Source: an uncultured Clostridia bacterium (GTDB lineage: Bacteria > Bacillota > Clostridia > Peptostreptococcales > Anaerovoracaceae). From it: a DNA stretch of 64,000 nucleotides. The stretch's first letter is position 1. The number at the start of each line of letters is the position of its first letter. This document shows positions 1 to 8,148 of the stretch, piece after piece. The notes below the pieces were generated by a model. That model saw only the letters and a program-made list of their open reading frames with translations. It did no database searches and had not been told where the DNA came from. The position numbers and the translations under genes are program-made. The stretch covers positions 1 through 64,000 of the forward strand of contig CALCEY010000005.1 in assembly GCA_937900415.1 (NCBI GenBank), written 5' to 3'.

Positions 1-40
1 TTCTTACGAATTCCTGTTCCTTCGTTAGTTGAAAGTTCAT
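1..40 (-). CDS. Acyl-CoA dehydrogenase, N-terminal fragment (runs off left edge)
   Basis: Only the first 13 codons lie in the window. They read MNFQLTKEQEFVR, the usual opening of short-chain acyl-CoA dehydrogenases, flavoenzymes that oxidise acyl-CoA to enoyl-CoA and pass electrons to electron-transfer flavoprotein. A strong ribosome binding site (AAGGAGG) sits 7 bases before the ATG at position 40. The gene lies downstream of the spoIIA operon on the same strand but is separated from it by a 173-base gap with its own palindrome. The family call rests on 13 residues, so it is tentative. Confidence 0.6.
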   Translation of the reverse strand, partial: MNFQLTKEQEFVR

Positions 41-63
41 TTAAATGCCTCCTTAGATTATTA

Positions 64-79
64 ATAACGGGTCCGTTAT
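64..79. promoter_or_regulatory. Palindrome upstream of acyl-CoA dehydrogenase
   Basis: ATAACGG and CCGTTAT form perfect 7-base arms around a 2-base centre, 24 bases before the start codon of the acyl-CoA dehydrogenase. The size and symmetry fit a dimeric repressor operator, for example of the TetR family, which often controls fatty-acid genes. No regulator gene is visible nearby, so the regulator is unknown. Confidence 0.4.
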
Positions 80-213
80 GGACAGTATCCGCATTCTTAA
101 CATACCACCTTTATTAAAACATTTTTTTGTCAAAAGCGCAACAATATTTGAAAAATTTATTATTTATTTCGTCCATTATATTTTGGAAATTACGCTGTCC
201 GACTTCTGAAGCA

Positions 214-870
214 TCACGGTTTCAGTCCGCTGGCCATAGCTCTGAGAGTTTTTTTCTCAATTCTGCAGACCTGAACCTGTGATATACCCATCACGGCGGC
301 AACCTGCTGCTGAGTCATATCCTTGTAATACCTTAGCATTATCACTTGCTTTTCTTTCGGCTCAAGGGCGCTGATTACAGCGTTCAAATCCATTTTGATT
401 ATGTTCTTTTCCTCGTCGTCTGTCCAAAGCTCCATATTCTCATAATCCTCAAAGTTTTTCATAGCGTCGTAAGCCTGCAAGGCTTCTGTGATTCTTTCCG
501 GGGAGAGACCCGTAGACGATGACAACTCGGTGATTCTGGGCGATCTGCCGTATTTAGCCGTAAAGCTTTCTTCTGCCTTCCTTACCGTAATGCTGTCGCT
601 CTTAAGGCTTCTGCTTACCTTTATCCTTCCCTGGTCTCTGAGCTGAGATTTAATTTCTCCCGCAATCATAGGAACCGCATAGGTTGAAAATTTATTTCCT
701 CTTTCCGGCTCAAACCTTTCCGCAGCCTTAAGCAAGCCTATATAGCCTATCTGAATCAAGTCCTCCAGCTCTTCTTTATATACAAAAGAAAGCCGCAGCG
801 CCACGGATTTAACCAATCCTGTATTTGCTGCGACTATTTCCTCCAGAAAAGACTCTCTTTTAGAATCCAT
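214..870 (-). CDS. sigF: Sporulation sigma factor SigF (SpoIIAC)
   Basis: RNA polymerase sigma factor of the forespore, 218 residues, against about 250 in Bacillus subtilis. It shows sigma-70 region 2 with the DLIQIGYIGLLKAAERF core and region 4 with a helix-turn-helix near the C-terminus (QQQVAAVMGISQVQVCRIEK). It is the third gene of spoIIAA-spoIIAB-sigF, and its start overlaps the end of spoIIAB by 11 bases, which implies translational coupling. In known spore formers SigF is held inactive by SpoIIAB and released by dephosphorylated SpoIIAA after asymmetric division. SigG is the closest alternative, but the operon settles the call. Confidence 0.95.
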   Translation of the reverse strand: MDSKRESFLEEIVAANTGLVKSVALRLSFVYKEELEDLIQIGYIGLLKAAERFEPERGNKFSTYAVPMIAGEIKSQLRDQGRIKVSRSLKSDSITVRKAEESFTAKYGRSPRITELSSSTGLSPERITEALQAYDAMKNFEDYENMELWTDDEEKNIIKMDLNAVISALEPKEKQVIMLRYYKDMTQQQVAAVMGISQVQVCRIEKKTLRAMASGLKP

Positions 871-1309
871 AATATGTATCCAACTTCTTTATCATCGTGA
901 CGGCAGTTCCCTTCCCCGGCTTGGAATCCACTTTAAGCTTATCGGTAAAGCTCTCCATTACGGTAAAGCCCATTCCTGATCTGTTTGTGTCTGTATCGGT
1001 GGTAAACAGCGGCTCCATGGCTTTAGCTATGTCCTCTATGCCGATTCCCTCGTCGATAATCTTTATCATCATAGTCTCCGGAGCTATTTGGGAAAATTCC
1101 ATGTAAACCGGCTTTTGAATCTTTTCGTCTTCCTTTCCTCCGTAACCGTGAAGCGCCGCGTTGCTGAAAGCTTCTGATACGGCCGTTTTTATTTCCGTAA
1201 GCTCGTCCACCGTAGGATCCATTTCAGCGGCATAAGCTGCCGCTATGGCTCTTGCCAACGATTGGTTTTCAAGTATTCCCTCAAGCTGTACCTTCAATTC
1301 TCTGCCCAT
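860..1309 (-). CDS. spoIIAB: Anti-sigma F factor SpoIIAB
   Basis: Serine-protein kinase and anti-sigma factor of the GHKL ATPase family, 149 residues. The N-box ATP-binding motif EAFSNAALHGYGG is near residue 45. The G1-type DEGIGIEDI and the glycine-rich GMGFTVM segments follow. It binds and inhibits SigF and phosphorylates SpoIIAA. It touches spoIIAA by one base and overlaps sigF by 11, the classic tight arrangement of this operon. Confidence 0.95.
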   Translation of the reverse strand: MGRELKVQLEGILENQSLARAIAAAYAAEMDPTVDELTEIKTAVSEAFSNAALHGYGGKEDEKIQKPVYMEFSQIAPETMMIKIIDEGIGIEDIAKAMEPLFTTDTDTNRSGMGFTVMESFTDKLKVDSKPGKGTAVTMIKKLDTYYGF

Positions 1310-1662
1310 TATGAAACTTCCTTTCTGCCGAGATCTGCTACGGCTTCTTCTTTTGTGTCATAATAATCTATTACGGAAAACACACCGGCCATATTAAGTA
1401 TGTTTCTTATTGTCTTTGAACATGACGATATGGCTATTTTCCCGTCGGATTCGCCAAGCCTCCTGTATCTTCCTAAAACCATTCCTATGCCTGAGCTGTC
1501 CATGAACGAAACACCGGAAAAATCGAACACCAGGTTTTTAACTCCGTAATTGTCCATCGCATCGTCGACCTTTTCCCTCGCCGTTTCTGCCGCGTGATGG
1601 TCCAGCTCTCCGAAAAACTCCACTACCAGAGCTTTTCCCATTATGTCAAAAATAATCTCCAC
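1309..1662 (-). CDS. spoIIAA: Anti-sigma F factor antagonist SpoIIAA
   Basis: STAS-domain protein of 117 residues. The phosphorylation-site signature FMDSSGIGMVLGRY is at about residues 57-70; the serine in DSSG is the residue phosphorylated by SpoIIAB in characterised homologues. Translation appears to begin at a GTG (1660-1662), with AGGAG nine bases upstream. It is the first gene of the spoIIA operon. A -10-like TATAAT lies about 40 bases upstream of the start; I could not convincingly match a SigH promoter. Confidence 0.94.
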   Translation of the reverse strand: MEIIFDIMGKALVVEFFGELDHHAAETAREKVDDAMDNYGVKNLVFDFSGVSFMDSSGIGMVLGRYRRLGESDGKIAISSCSKTIRNILNMAGVFSVIDYYDTKEEAVADLGRKEVS

Positions 1663-1762
1663 CTTGCGTATCTCCTCCCATATTATTTTGGCAATTATAT
1701 TATACTCTTACCTGCGAGGCTTGTCTTTGACATAAAAAGCAGAAACTCCACTAATTTTGACG

Positions 1763-1796
1763 AAAAAACTCCCCGACTCATGTTAAAATCGGGGAG
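1763..1796 (-). terminator. Intrinsic terminator of the kinase/TRAP operon
   Basis: Arms CTCCCCGA and TCGGGGAG enclose a 12-base loop and are followed on the minus strand by six Ts. It lies 86 bases after the stop of dctM and before spoIIAA, so it separates the metabolic operon from the sporulation operon. Confidence 0.9.
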
Positions 1797-1881
1797 AAAA
1801 GCGGCAACAATCAAGTTTTCATAAAAACACAGCATCAAGAATCCACAAACTTTCGCTGACCCGCTCTATTAACCTGCTCTA

Positions 1882-3192
1882 TTAACCTGCTATCAGATCA
1901 GGCAAAAATGTGGAAAGCGCAGGTATATATGTAGTAAGCAGGAGCGTCGGCAGATAAGCGCACAGTATTATGATAAGCACCGGCTTTATAACCTTGGCTG
2001 CGCTGACATTTGCAAGGCCGGAGGCCATGTATAGAAACGGCGCCGTAGGAGGAGTTACGTTGCCCATTCCGATATTTGTAACCAGAATCGCGCACATGTG
2101 ATAAGGGTCGATTCCAAGCTGTTGACCAAGCGGGATGAGTAAAGGCGCGCACAGCATGGTAGCGCACGTATCGTCCATTATCATTCCTATAAACACAAGG
2201 AATAGGTTTATCATAATGAGCACAACGTATTTGTTCTCAGATACAGCCGTTAAAAGTCCCAACAGCTCTGTCGGAAGATTCTCCATTGTAAGAATCTGGC
2301 CAAGAGCCATAGTCATTACGCACATAACCATGACGATTCCCGTGGAGCGGGCACTGTCCAAAAGGACCTCCTTCATTCCCTTCATCGTGGTTCCCTTGTA
2401 GATAAAGACGGCTACCGGAAACGCATACAGCGCCGAAACGGCGGCAGCTTCTGTAGCTGTCATAATGCCGCCGTATATTCCTCCTAAGATTATAAACGGC
2501 ATTATCAGAGCCGGAATAGCATGAATTGTCCTTGGCATTATCACCTTGGATACCGTTTCCTTAAGCGTAGGCAGCTTCTGCATGCCGGTGCCGCTGTCAA
2601 TGTCTTTTTTCCTGAGCATAAAGTATACCGTAACACTTATAAGAACAGTAAGAATTATTCCCGGAATTACGGTTGACATAAAGCAGCCGGTAACAGAAAG
2701 ATTTGCTCCCCAGGCTACGACTATACAGAGTCCGCTGGGAGGAATCAACATTCCAAGAGGAGCCGAACAGCATGATACTGCTGCTGCAATTTCAGGCGGA
2801 TACCTTCTTTCTTTCATCCTCGGAATCATTATGGAGCCGATACATGACAAAGTGGCCATGCCGCTTCCGCATATGGCTCCGAACACGGCGCAGGCTACGG
2901 AGGTCATTATTGCAAGGCTGCCTTTTATTTTTCCCACCAGCATTTCAATAAAGTTAATAAGTGCGTCTCCTATCTTTCCGTGCTCCATTATTTTTCCCGC
3001 AAGGATAAACAGCGGAATGGATAAAAGAACTACGCTGGAAAGCTTTCCGTATATTGTCGGAAATATCATGGTAGGCGTATATCCTAAGGTAAGAGAACAA
3101 TATATCAATGCCGCGCCGAAGCAATACATTACCGGAACGCCTATAATAAGCATGATAACAAGCAGCAGGAAGCCTATAGCTATGTTAAGCAT
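1882..3192 (-). CDS. dctM: TRAP transporter large permease (DctM family)
   Basis: Membrane subunit that couples sodium entry to solute uptake in tripartite ATP-independent periplasmic transporters. It has 436 residues, the usual family length, with about 12 hydrophobic segments. Family-typical stretches include FGAICGSGMATLSCIGSIMIP near residue 100 and GMIMDDTCATMLCAPLLIP in the second half. It begins 3 bases after the dctQ stop with GGGAGG upstream and is the last gene of the operon. The substrate is not readable from this subunit. Confidence 0.92.
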   Translation of the reverse strand: MLNIAIGFLLLVIMLIIGVPVMYCFGAALIYCSLTLGYTPTMIFPTIYGKLSSVVLLSIPLFILAGKIMEHGKIGDALINFIEMLVGKIKGSLAIMTSVACAVFGAICGSGMATLSCIGSIMIPRMKERRYPPEIAAAVSCCSAPLGMLIPPSGLCIVVAWGANLSVTGCFMSTVIPGIILTVLISVTVYFMLRKKDIDSGTGMQKLPTLKETVSKVIMPRTIHAIPALIMPFIILGGIYGGIMTATEAAAVSALYAFPVAVFIYKGTTMKGMKEVLLDSARSTGIVMVMCVMTMALGQILTMENLPTELLGLLTAVSENKYVVLIMINLFLVFIGMIMDDTCATMLCAPLLIPLGQQLGIDPYHMCAILVTNIGMGNVTPPTAPFLYMASGLANVSAAKVIKPVLIIILCAYLPTLLLTTYIPALSTFLPDLIAG

Positions 3193-3195
3193 TAC

Positions 3196-3714
3196 TTAAG
3201 CACCTCCCAATTCTTTAATCTTTTTTCTTTCCGCAAACACTAAAACTACGTGATAGATATTGTAAATAACAGGCATTACATACCCAAACACAAGAGCAAA
3301 GCGCGATACCATCATAGGTATGTGGAGTATAGCGGTTTTCCCTCCCATTTTAAGGCAGAACTGAAAATATTCTATAGCCCATAAAGCCAATATTATTGAA
3401 ATAACCAGCGTAAGTATCTTTTGAATTATGTCGAACAATTTCAATACCGACTCCCTTCTTACCATTACAGAAAGTACGTCGGCTTTTATCTGACAGTCCT
3501 CGTAGTTGCCGTAAAGTCCGCCTACATAATAAAGCCATAAAGCTAAAATGATTACAATTTCATCATATCCGTCGAAAGTTACATGAAGCACATATCTGCA
3601 TACGACGTTGGTTACGATGGTCAGGACGATAGCTACGCTACAGAGAACCATGACGAAACGTTCTATTTTAAGAAATGCTTTCCATAAAAGAAAGCCTTCA
3701 ACCTTCTCTCTCAT
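3196..3714 (-). CDS. dctQ: TRAP transporter small permease (DctQ family)
   Basis: Four-helix membrane subunit of 172 residues that partners DctM. Hydrophobic segments lie at about residues 18-38, 53-70, 95-115 and 135-158. Its position between dctP and dctM is the standard TRAP order. A 172-base gap separates it from dctP, longer than the other gaps of this operon, which may hold a processing or partial termination site. Confidence 0.88.
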   Translation of the reverse strand: MREKVEGFLLWKAFLKIERFVMVLCSVAIVLTIVTNVVCRYVLHVTFDGYDEIVIILALWLYYVGGLYGNYEDCQIKADVLSVMVRRESVLKLFDIIQKILTLVISIILALWAIEYFQFCLKMGGKTAILHIPMMVSRFALVFGYVMPVIYNIYHVVLVFAERKKIKELGGA

Positions 3715-3886
3715 CTTGCAAGTCCTCTTTTTTGATATTCTCTAAGACGAGCGCCTGCAAAGACGCCCGCCTCATAATATCCTCTTAAGCAACATTATAT
3801 TTAAATTCAAATCTGCTCCGCAAGCGCTTCGGCCTTGCTTATAAACTGCGCGCCGCCGGCATATGCAAAGACAAATCCGAATGTCA

Positions 3887-4930
3887 TCAGCCGAGGGTCA
3901 CTCCGTAATGCTCGCAGGTTTTTTCAAGGAGCTCTTCGCCTATTTCTTCAGCCATCTTAGGCCAAACCTCCTGGCGAATCCTGTCGCGAAGCTCAGTAAG
4001 TTCTGCCTCCGTAGGTTTGATAACCTTAATTCCATAGGCTTCCATATCTGTAAGAGCCTGCGCTTCCTGTTCTGAGCGTTCTGAGTTTACGGTATCCTGA
4101 GCCGTCTTAAAGGCTTCTGAAACTATGGTCTGATACTCCTCCGGCAGACTGTCAAAGACTTCCTGATTCATGAAAATAGGAATACATTCATTAACAACGT
4201 TGCAATCCACAAAATACTTGATTACATCACGGAAGGAATCATAATTTGTGAGTCCGCTTCCTCCAAGCCAACCCTCGCAAAGACCATTTTGCATTGCTGA
4301 ATAAAGGTCGGAGTAAGGAATATTAGTTGTAGAATATCCCATCGCTTCCATTATGTAAGCATAAACCTGATTGCCCGGAACTCTCATAAGGGTATTCTTT
4401 GATGAAGAATCAGTTAAAGTCGTGAAATCTTCAGCCGGGAATTTTTTTGAACCAAGGCCCATAAATCCTGCATTTAAAACACCCATAACCTTAATTCCTG
4501 AACCGCCTGCTATGTCTGCAATCACATCATATACGAAGCCGCCCTCAAAGTAATCCTTTTCAAATTCCTCAAAGCTCGTAGCCATAAAAGGCATGTTCAA
4601 AAATCCCGCTCTCTTATCATATTCCGGAGAGATAGGGCACGCTGCAATTTCTATGTCTCCTGAAGAAACCTGCCCGTATACTACGGTATAATCTCCTAAA
4701 GCCATATTAGGATAAACTGTTATTTTAATGTGTCCGTCTGTTTTCTCATAAATTTCATCTGCTGCCGCCTGCAGCGCAACAGTCTGATGGTTTTCCGAAG
4801 AATATTCGCAAGAAAGCGACCATTCATAATACTCTGCCTCGCCGTCTTTGCTCTCCTTGCTTCCGCAGCCTGTCAGACCTACAGTCAACAAAAGTACCAT
4901 TACGAGAGTCAATGATAATACTTTTTTCAT
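3887..4930 (-). CDS. dctP: TRAP transporter solute-binding lipoprotein (DctP family)
   Basis: Extracytoplasmic binding protein of 347 residues. The signal peptide ends in the lipobox LTGC, so the mature protein is anchored through Cys22, as expected in a Gram-positive cell. The DctP fold is recognisable from the WSLSCEYSSENHQTVALQAA start and from the conserved arginine of the MRVPGNQVY segment, which in characterised members contacts the carboxylate of the ligand. That hints at an organic acid or another carboxylated substrate rather than free glycerol. GGAGAAAAG precedes the ATG. Confidence 0.92.
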   Translation of the reverse strand: MKKVLSLTLVMVLLLTVGLTGCGSKESKDGEAEYYEWSLSCEYSSENHQTVALQAAADEIYEKTDGHIKITVYPNMALGDYTVVYGQVSSGDIEIAACPISPEYDKRAGFLNMPFMATSFEEFEKDYFEGGFVYDVIADIAGGSGIKVMGVLNAGFMGLGSKKFPAEDFTTLTDSSSKNTLMRVPGNQVYAYIMEAMGYSTTNIPYSDLYSAMQNGLCEGWLGGSGLTNYDSFRDVIKYFVDCNVVNECIPIFMNQEVFDSLPEEYQTIVSEAFKTAQDTVNSERSEQEAQALTDMEAYGIKVIKPTEAELTELRDRIRQEVWPKMAEEIGEELLEKTCEHYGVTLG

Positions 4931-5001
4931 GGCTTTTCTCCTTTTCTCATTTTCTCTAACAGAATTTCTATTTTAACAGCTGGCTCTGTCAAAACCTTAT
5001 T

Positions 5002-6444
5002 TTAGTGAATCATTTTTTCAAGCATGTATGAAGTTCCCCCGCGCTTACGTATTTCTTCAGGGCTTACGTTCAATTCCCTTGCAAGAATTTCTATTACGAG
5101 CGGACTGCAGAAGCCTCCCTGACATCTGCCCATACCTGCTCTCACACGTCTTTTCACTGCGTCTACAGTACGTGCACCCACAGGTCTGTGTATGGCCTGA
5201 AGAATTTCACTTTCCGTTATCTGTTCACAGCGACATATTATTTTTCCGTATAAAGGATCTTTTTCAATGAGTTTTGCTTTTTCTTCATCTGTCTTATCGG
5301 CAAAGCTCACTATTCCTTCCCGTCTCTTGATAAATCCGTTCTTTCTCTTTAATTCCAAGCCGGCCTTCTGCATTTGGTGAATAGTGTATTTTGCTATGCC
5401 CAGACTGACGGTAAGTCCTGAAGAACGAATTCCCGAAATACCGACATAACCTTTAACCTTTTCGGAAATCAATATATTGTACCCTTCAGGTTCTCTTGCG
5501 GGACGAAGTCCCACGAACTGAGTTATAGTGTCTTCCATGCGGAGACCCGGTACAAGAGCTTTTGCATTTTCAGTTACAAAAGCCAATCCTTCCTTCGTTG
5601 TCTTTTTATCTGTTTTATCCTCCAAATCTTCAGCCGTAGGTCCTACTAAAATATTGCCGTCTACCGTTGGAATAACCAGTGTTCCCCTGCTGTTTGCAGT
5701 AGGTACCGACAAAATAGTATGGCTTACCTTAACGGGAGTATCTTTGCTCAGCACGAAAAACTGTCCTTTTCTCGGATGAACTGTAAAGTCACATTCTCCT
5801 GCCATCTTGGCTATATCGTCGCAATAAAGTCCTGCGCAGTTCACAACCCATTTCGCAGATATATCTCCCTTAGTCGTATTGACTGTCTGTATTTTTCCGT
5901 CAGCTATATCCATGCCTGTAACCTGACAGTCAAGAAGAACCTCCACTCCGTTTGCCGCTGCATTTTCCGCCTGGGCAATAACCAGCATAAACTGGCTTAT
6001 CTGCGCATCTCTCGGAGAATAAAGTCCGCCTAAGTTGCAGGGATTTATGTTAGGTTCCATTTCCATGATTTCATCATGGGTTAAAAACTCCACGTCATAA
6101 ACGCCGTTATTAAAAGCTTTTTCCTGCATTGCCGGAATCATTGCCAGCTGTTCTTCGTTGAGTGCCGGAGTAATACTTCCGCAAAAGTTTATCGGAATTT
6201 CCAGCTCCTCACAGAGATGATAAAACAACGGTCTTGACGCCTGCGCCAACTTGGATTCCAGAGTAAACGGGGTTACAGTGCTTTCTGTGCTGCAACAGCT
6301 GCTGCATGATTTTGAAGCGTCTCCTCCGACATCGTCATTTTTATCGCATAAAATCACTTTTAACTGAAATTTTGAAAGTTCCCTGGCTATAGCTGTTCCT
6401 ACAGCGCCTGCTCCTATGATTAAAACATCCGTATTATATTTCAT
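5002..6444 (-). CDS. GlpA-like FAD-dependent dehydrogenase with C-terminal BFD-type iron-sulfur domain
   Basis: 480 residues. An N-terminal Rossmann fold with GAGAVG at residues 11-16 binds FAD (DAO family). The C-terminal part carries a BFD-like [2Fe-2S] domain with cysteines in CRCEQ and CQGGFC. This architecture matches anaerobic glycerol-3-phosphate dehydrogenase subunit A. The segment that in GlpA reads roughly ANSG...HAGYD is replaced by GDASKSCSSCCSTES (residues 41-55), which adds a CSSCC cluster and loses the usual substrate-loop residues. The true substrate is therefore uncertain. It follows DUF1667 by one base in the operon. Confidence 0.8.
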   Translation of the reverse strand: MKYNTDVLIIGAGAVGTAIARELSKFQLKVILCDKNDDVGGDASKSCSSCCSTESTVTPFTLESKLAQASRPLFYHLCEELEIPINFCGSITPALNEEQLAMIPAMQEKAFNNGVYDVEFLTHDEIMEMEPNINPCNLGGLYSPRDAQISQFMLVIAQAENAAANGVEVLLDCQVTGMDIADGKIQTVNTTKGDISAKWVVNCAGLYCDDIAKMAGECDFTVHPRKGQFFVLSKDTPVKVSHTILSVPTANSRGTLVIPTVDGNILVGPTAEDLEDKTDKKTTKEGLAFVTENAKALVPGLRMEDTITQFVGLRPAREPEGYNILISEKVKGYVGISGIRSSGLTVSLGIAKYTIHQMQKAGLELKRKNGFIKRREGIVSFADKTDEEKAKLIEKDPLYGKIICRCEQITESEILQAIHRPVGARTVDAVKRRVRAGMGRCQGGFCSPLVIEILARELNVSPEEIRKRGGTSYMLEKMIH

Positions 6445-6445
6445 T

Positions 6446-6811
6446 TTATACCTCCCTGTTAAGAGTCATGGAAGCTATTAAATCAACTCCGGTTCCCGCA
6501 ACGTTGCTCAGAACGACGTCATGACATTTTACAGGAGCTATAAGTTCTACCTTATGAGCTTCCTCAGCGCACTTCATAATCATATCCTTCGGAACTGCCT
6601 CCCTGGTTCTGACCGGCATTACAGCTCTCCTGCTTCCTTTGATTTTTACTGAAGCTGTAAAGGTTCTTTTAGGATTAAAACATTCATTGCGGCAATAGGC
6701 TTCTCCCCTTTTACATCTGTTTCCCGTCACCTTTAAATCGTTTTCATCCTGAAATATCGCTTCCATCTCGCATCCGCTGGGACACGTGGTACATATCACT
6801 GTTTTTTTCAT
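6446..6811 (-). CDS. DUF1667 family protein (GlpA/B partner)
   Basis: Small 121-residue cysteine-rich protein. The N-terminus has CTTCPSGCEM (residues 7-16), followed by CKRGEAYCRNEC. The family is known from genomes as the third partner of the GlpA-like and pyridine nucleotide-disulfide oxidoreductase pair in clostridia. The cysteines suggest metal or iron-sulfur binding, but the biochemical role is not established. Its start overlaps the upstream oxidoreductase by 4 bases (ATGA), which implies coupled translation. Confidence 0.85.
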   Translation of the reverse strand: MKKTVICTTCPSGCEMEAIFQDENDLKVTGNRCKRGEAYCRNECFNPKRTFTASVKIKGSRRAVMPVRTREAVPKDMIMKCAEEAHKVELIAPVKCHDVVLSNVAGTGVDLIASMTLNREV

Positions 6812-8076
6812 GCCAACTCCTCCTCGTGAACGGCGCTCACTGTAATGCTTCCTTTAAGAGTTTTCAGCTGTTCGCCCTTTATCGTAAGCTCCTCCATGGT
6901 TCCCGGACTTGTGCAGATTGATTTCTTTTTTGCAAGGTTTTGACCGTTCTCGTCTGCAAGAGCCTGCATGGTGGAATTTCTGCCCGGCGTTGTTGTTCTG
7001 AAATACAACGTAACGTCCTCGTTTTCCCCGATAACTATGTTCTGAGGACATACATACCTGACTCCTTCTCCCGGCAGTACCTGTATCGTTTCTCCTTCCG
7101 GCAGCTTTCCCACTGCATAAAGAGCCGCATAACGACCTGCTTCTTCACTTTCTCTGCTGACGTGATCCACAAGGTCATTTACATGCAGAACGTTGCCGCA
7201 GGCGAATACCGACGGAACTCCCGTCTGTTTAAACTGATTTACCAAAGCTCCCTTTGTAACAGGTGAAAGTTCAACGCCTGCTGTTTTGCTCAGTTCGTTT
7301 TCCGGAATCAAGCCTACGGAAAGGAGCAGAGTATCGCATTTAATAACCTCGGCTTTTTCCATCAAAGGTTTTTTATTTTCATCGACAGGAGCTACCGTAA
7401 CGCTTTCCACTCTGTCTACTCCTGTAATATCCACTACTGTGTGCGACAGCTTCAGCGGAATTCCAAAGTCGTCCAGACACTGAACCTTGTTTCTCACAAG
7501 TCCCGCAAGGAAAGGCATGATTTCCACAACGGCTTTTACATGAGCGCCTTCAAGAGTAAGACGTCTTGCCATTATCATTCCTATATCGCCGCTTCCCAGA
7601 ATTACTATTTCCTTGCCCACGTGATGTCCGTATATGTTCATAAGCCTCTGGGCTGTTCCTGCCGTATAGATTCCCGATGGGCGGCTTCCCGGTATGACAA
7701 GATTTGCTCTCGTTTTTTCCCTGCAACCCATCGCAAGTACCAATGCCTTATAATACAGATGTACTATCCCTTGGCGATTTGCACACGCCAAGACGTGCTC
7801 CCCCACTTCAAGAGCAGTTGTATCCAGCATTATAGTTACCTGCGCTTTTTCTGCCTGTTTCTCAAACTTTTCGGCATATTCCGGACCTGTAAGTTCCTCT
7901 CCGAAATACTTAAGGCCAAAGCCGGCGTGTATACATTGCTGCAAAATGCCTCCTGCGTGTACGTCTCTTTCGACTATAACAACTTTTTCAGCTCCCGTTT
8001 TTCTGGCTGAGCAGGCGGCAGCCAGACCAGCAGGGCCCGCTCCGATTACCGCTACGTCACAGTACACTTCTTTCAT
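6808..8076 (-). CDS. FAD/NAD(P)-dependent pyridine nucleotide-disulfide oxidoreductase
   Basis: 422 residues. An FAD-binding GAGPAGLAAACSARK motif sits at residues 12-26 and a second Rossmann GSGDIGM near the middle binds the pyridine nucleotide. It belongs to the oxidoreductase type that replaces GlpB beside GlpA-like proteins in many Firmicutes. It probably carries electrons between the GlpA-like flavoprotein, the DUF1667 protein and NAD(P) or another carrier. AAAGGAG precedes the ATG by 8 bases. The intergenic gap to the kinase is 72 bases. Confidence 0.85.
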   Translation of the reverse strand: MKEVYCDVAVIGAGPAGLAAACSARKTGAEKVVIVERDVHAGGILQQCIHAGFGLKYFGEELTGPEYAEKFEKQAEKAQVTIMLDTTALEVGEHVLACANRQGIVHLYYKALVLAMGCREKTRANLVIPGSRPSGIYTAGTAQRLMNIYGHHVGKEIVILGSGDIGMIMARRLTLEGAHVKAVVEIMPFLAGLVRNKVQCLDDFGIPLKLSHTVVDITGVDRVESVTVAPVDENKKPLMEKAEVIKCDTLLLSVGLIPENELSKTAGVELSPVTKGALVNQFKQTGVPSVFACGNVLHVNDLVDHVSRESEEAGRYAALYAVGKLPEGETIQVLPGEGVRYVCPQNIVIGENEDVTLYFRTTTPGRNSTMQALADENGQNLAKKKSICTSPGTMEELTIKGEQLKTLKGSITVSAVHEEELA

Positions 8077-8148
8077 TTAAAGTCTCCTTTTATGTTAAAT
8101 TGATAGTTTTAGATGGTTTATGCCGGCCGCGCCGCCTTACGGTCAGAA

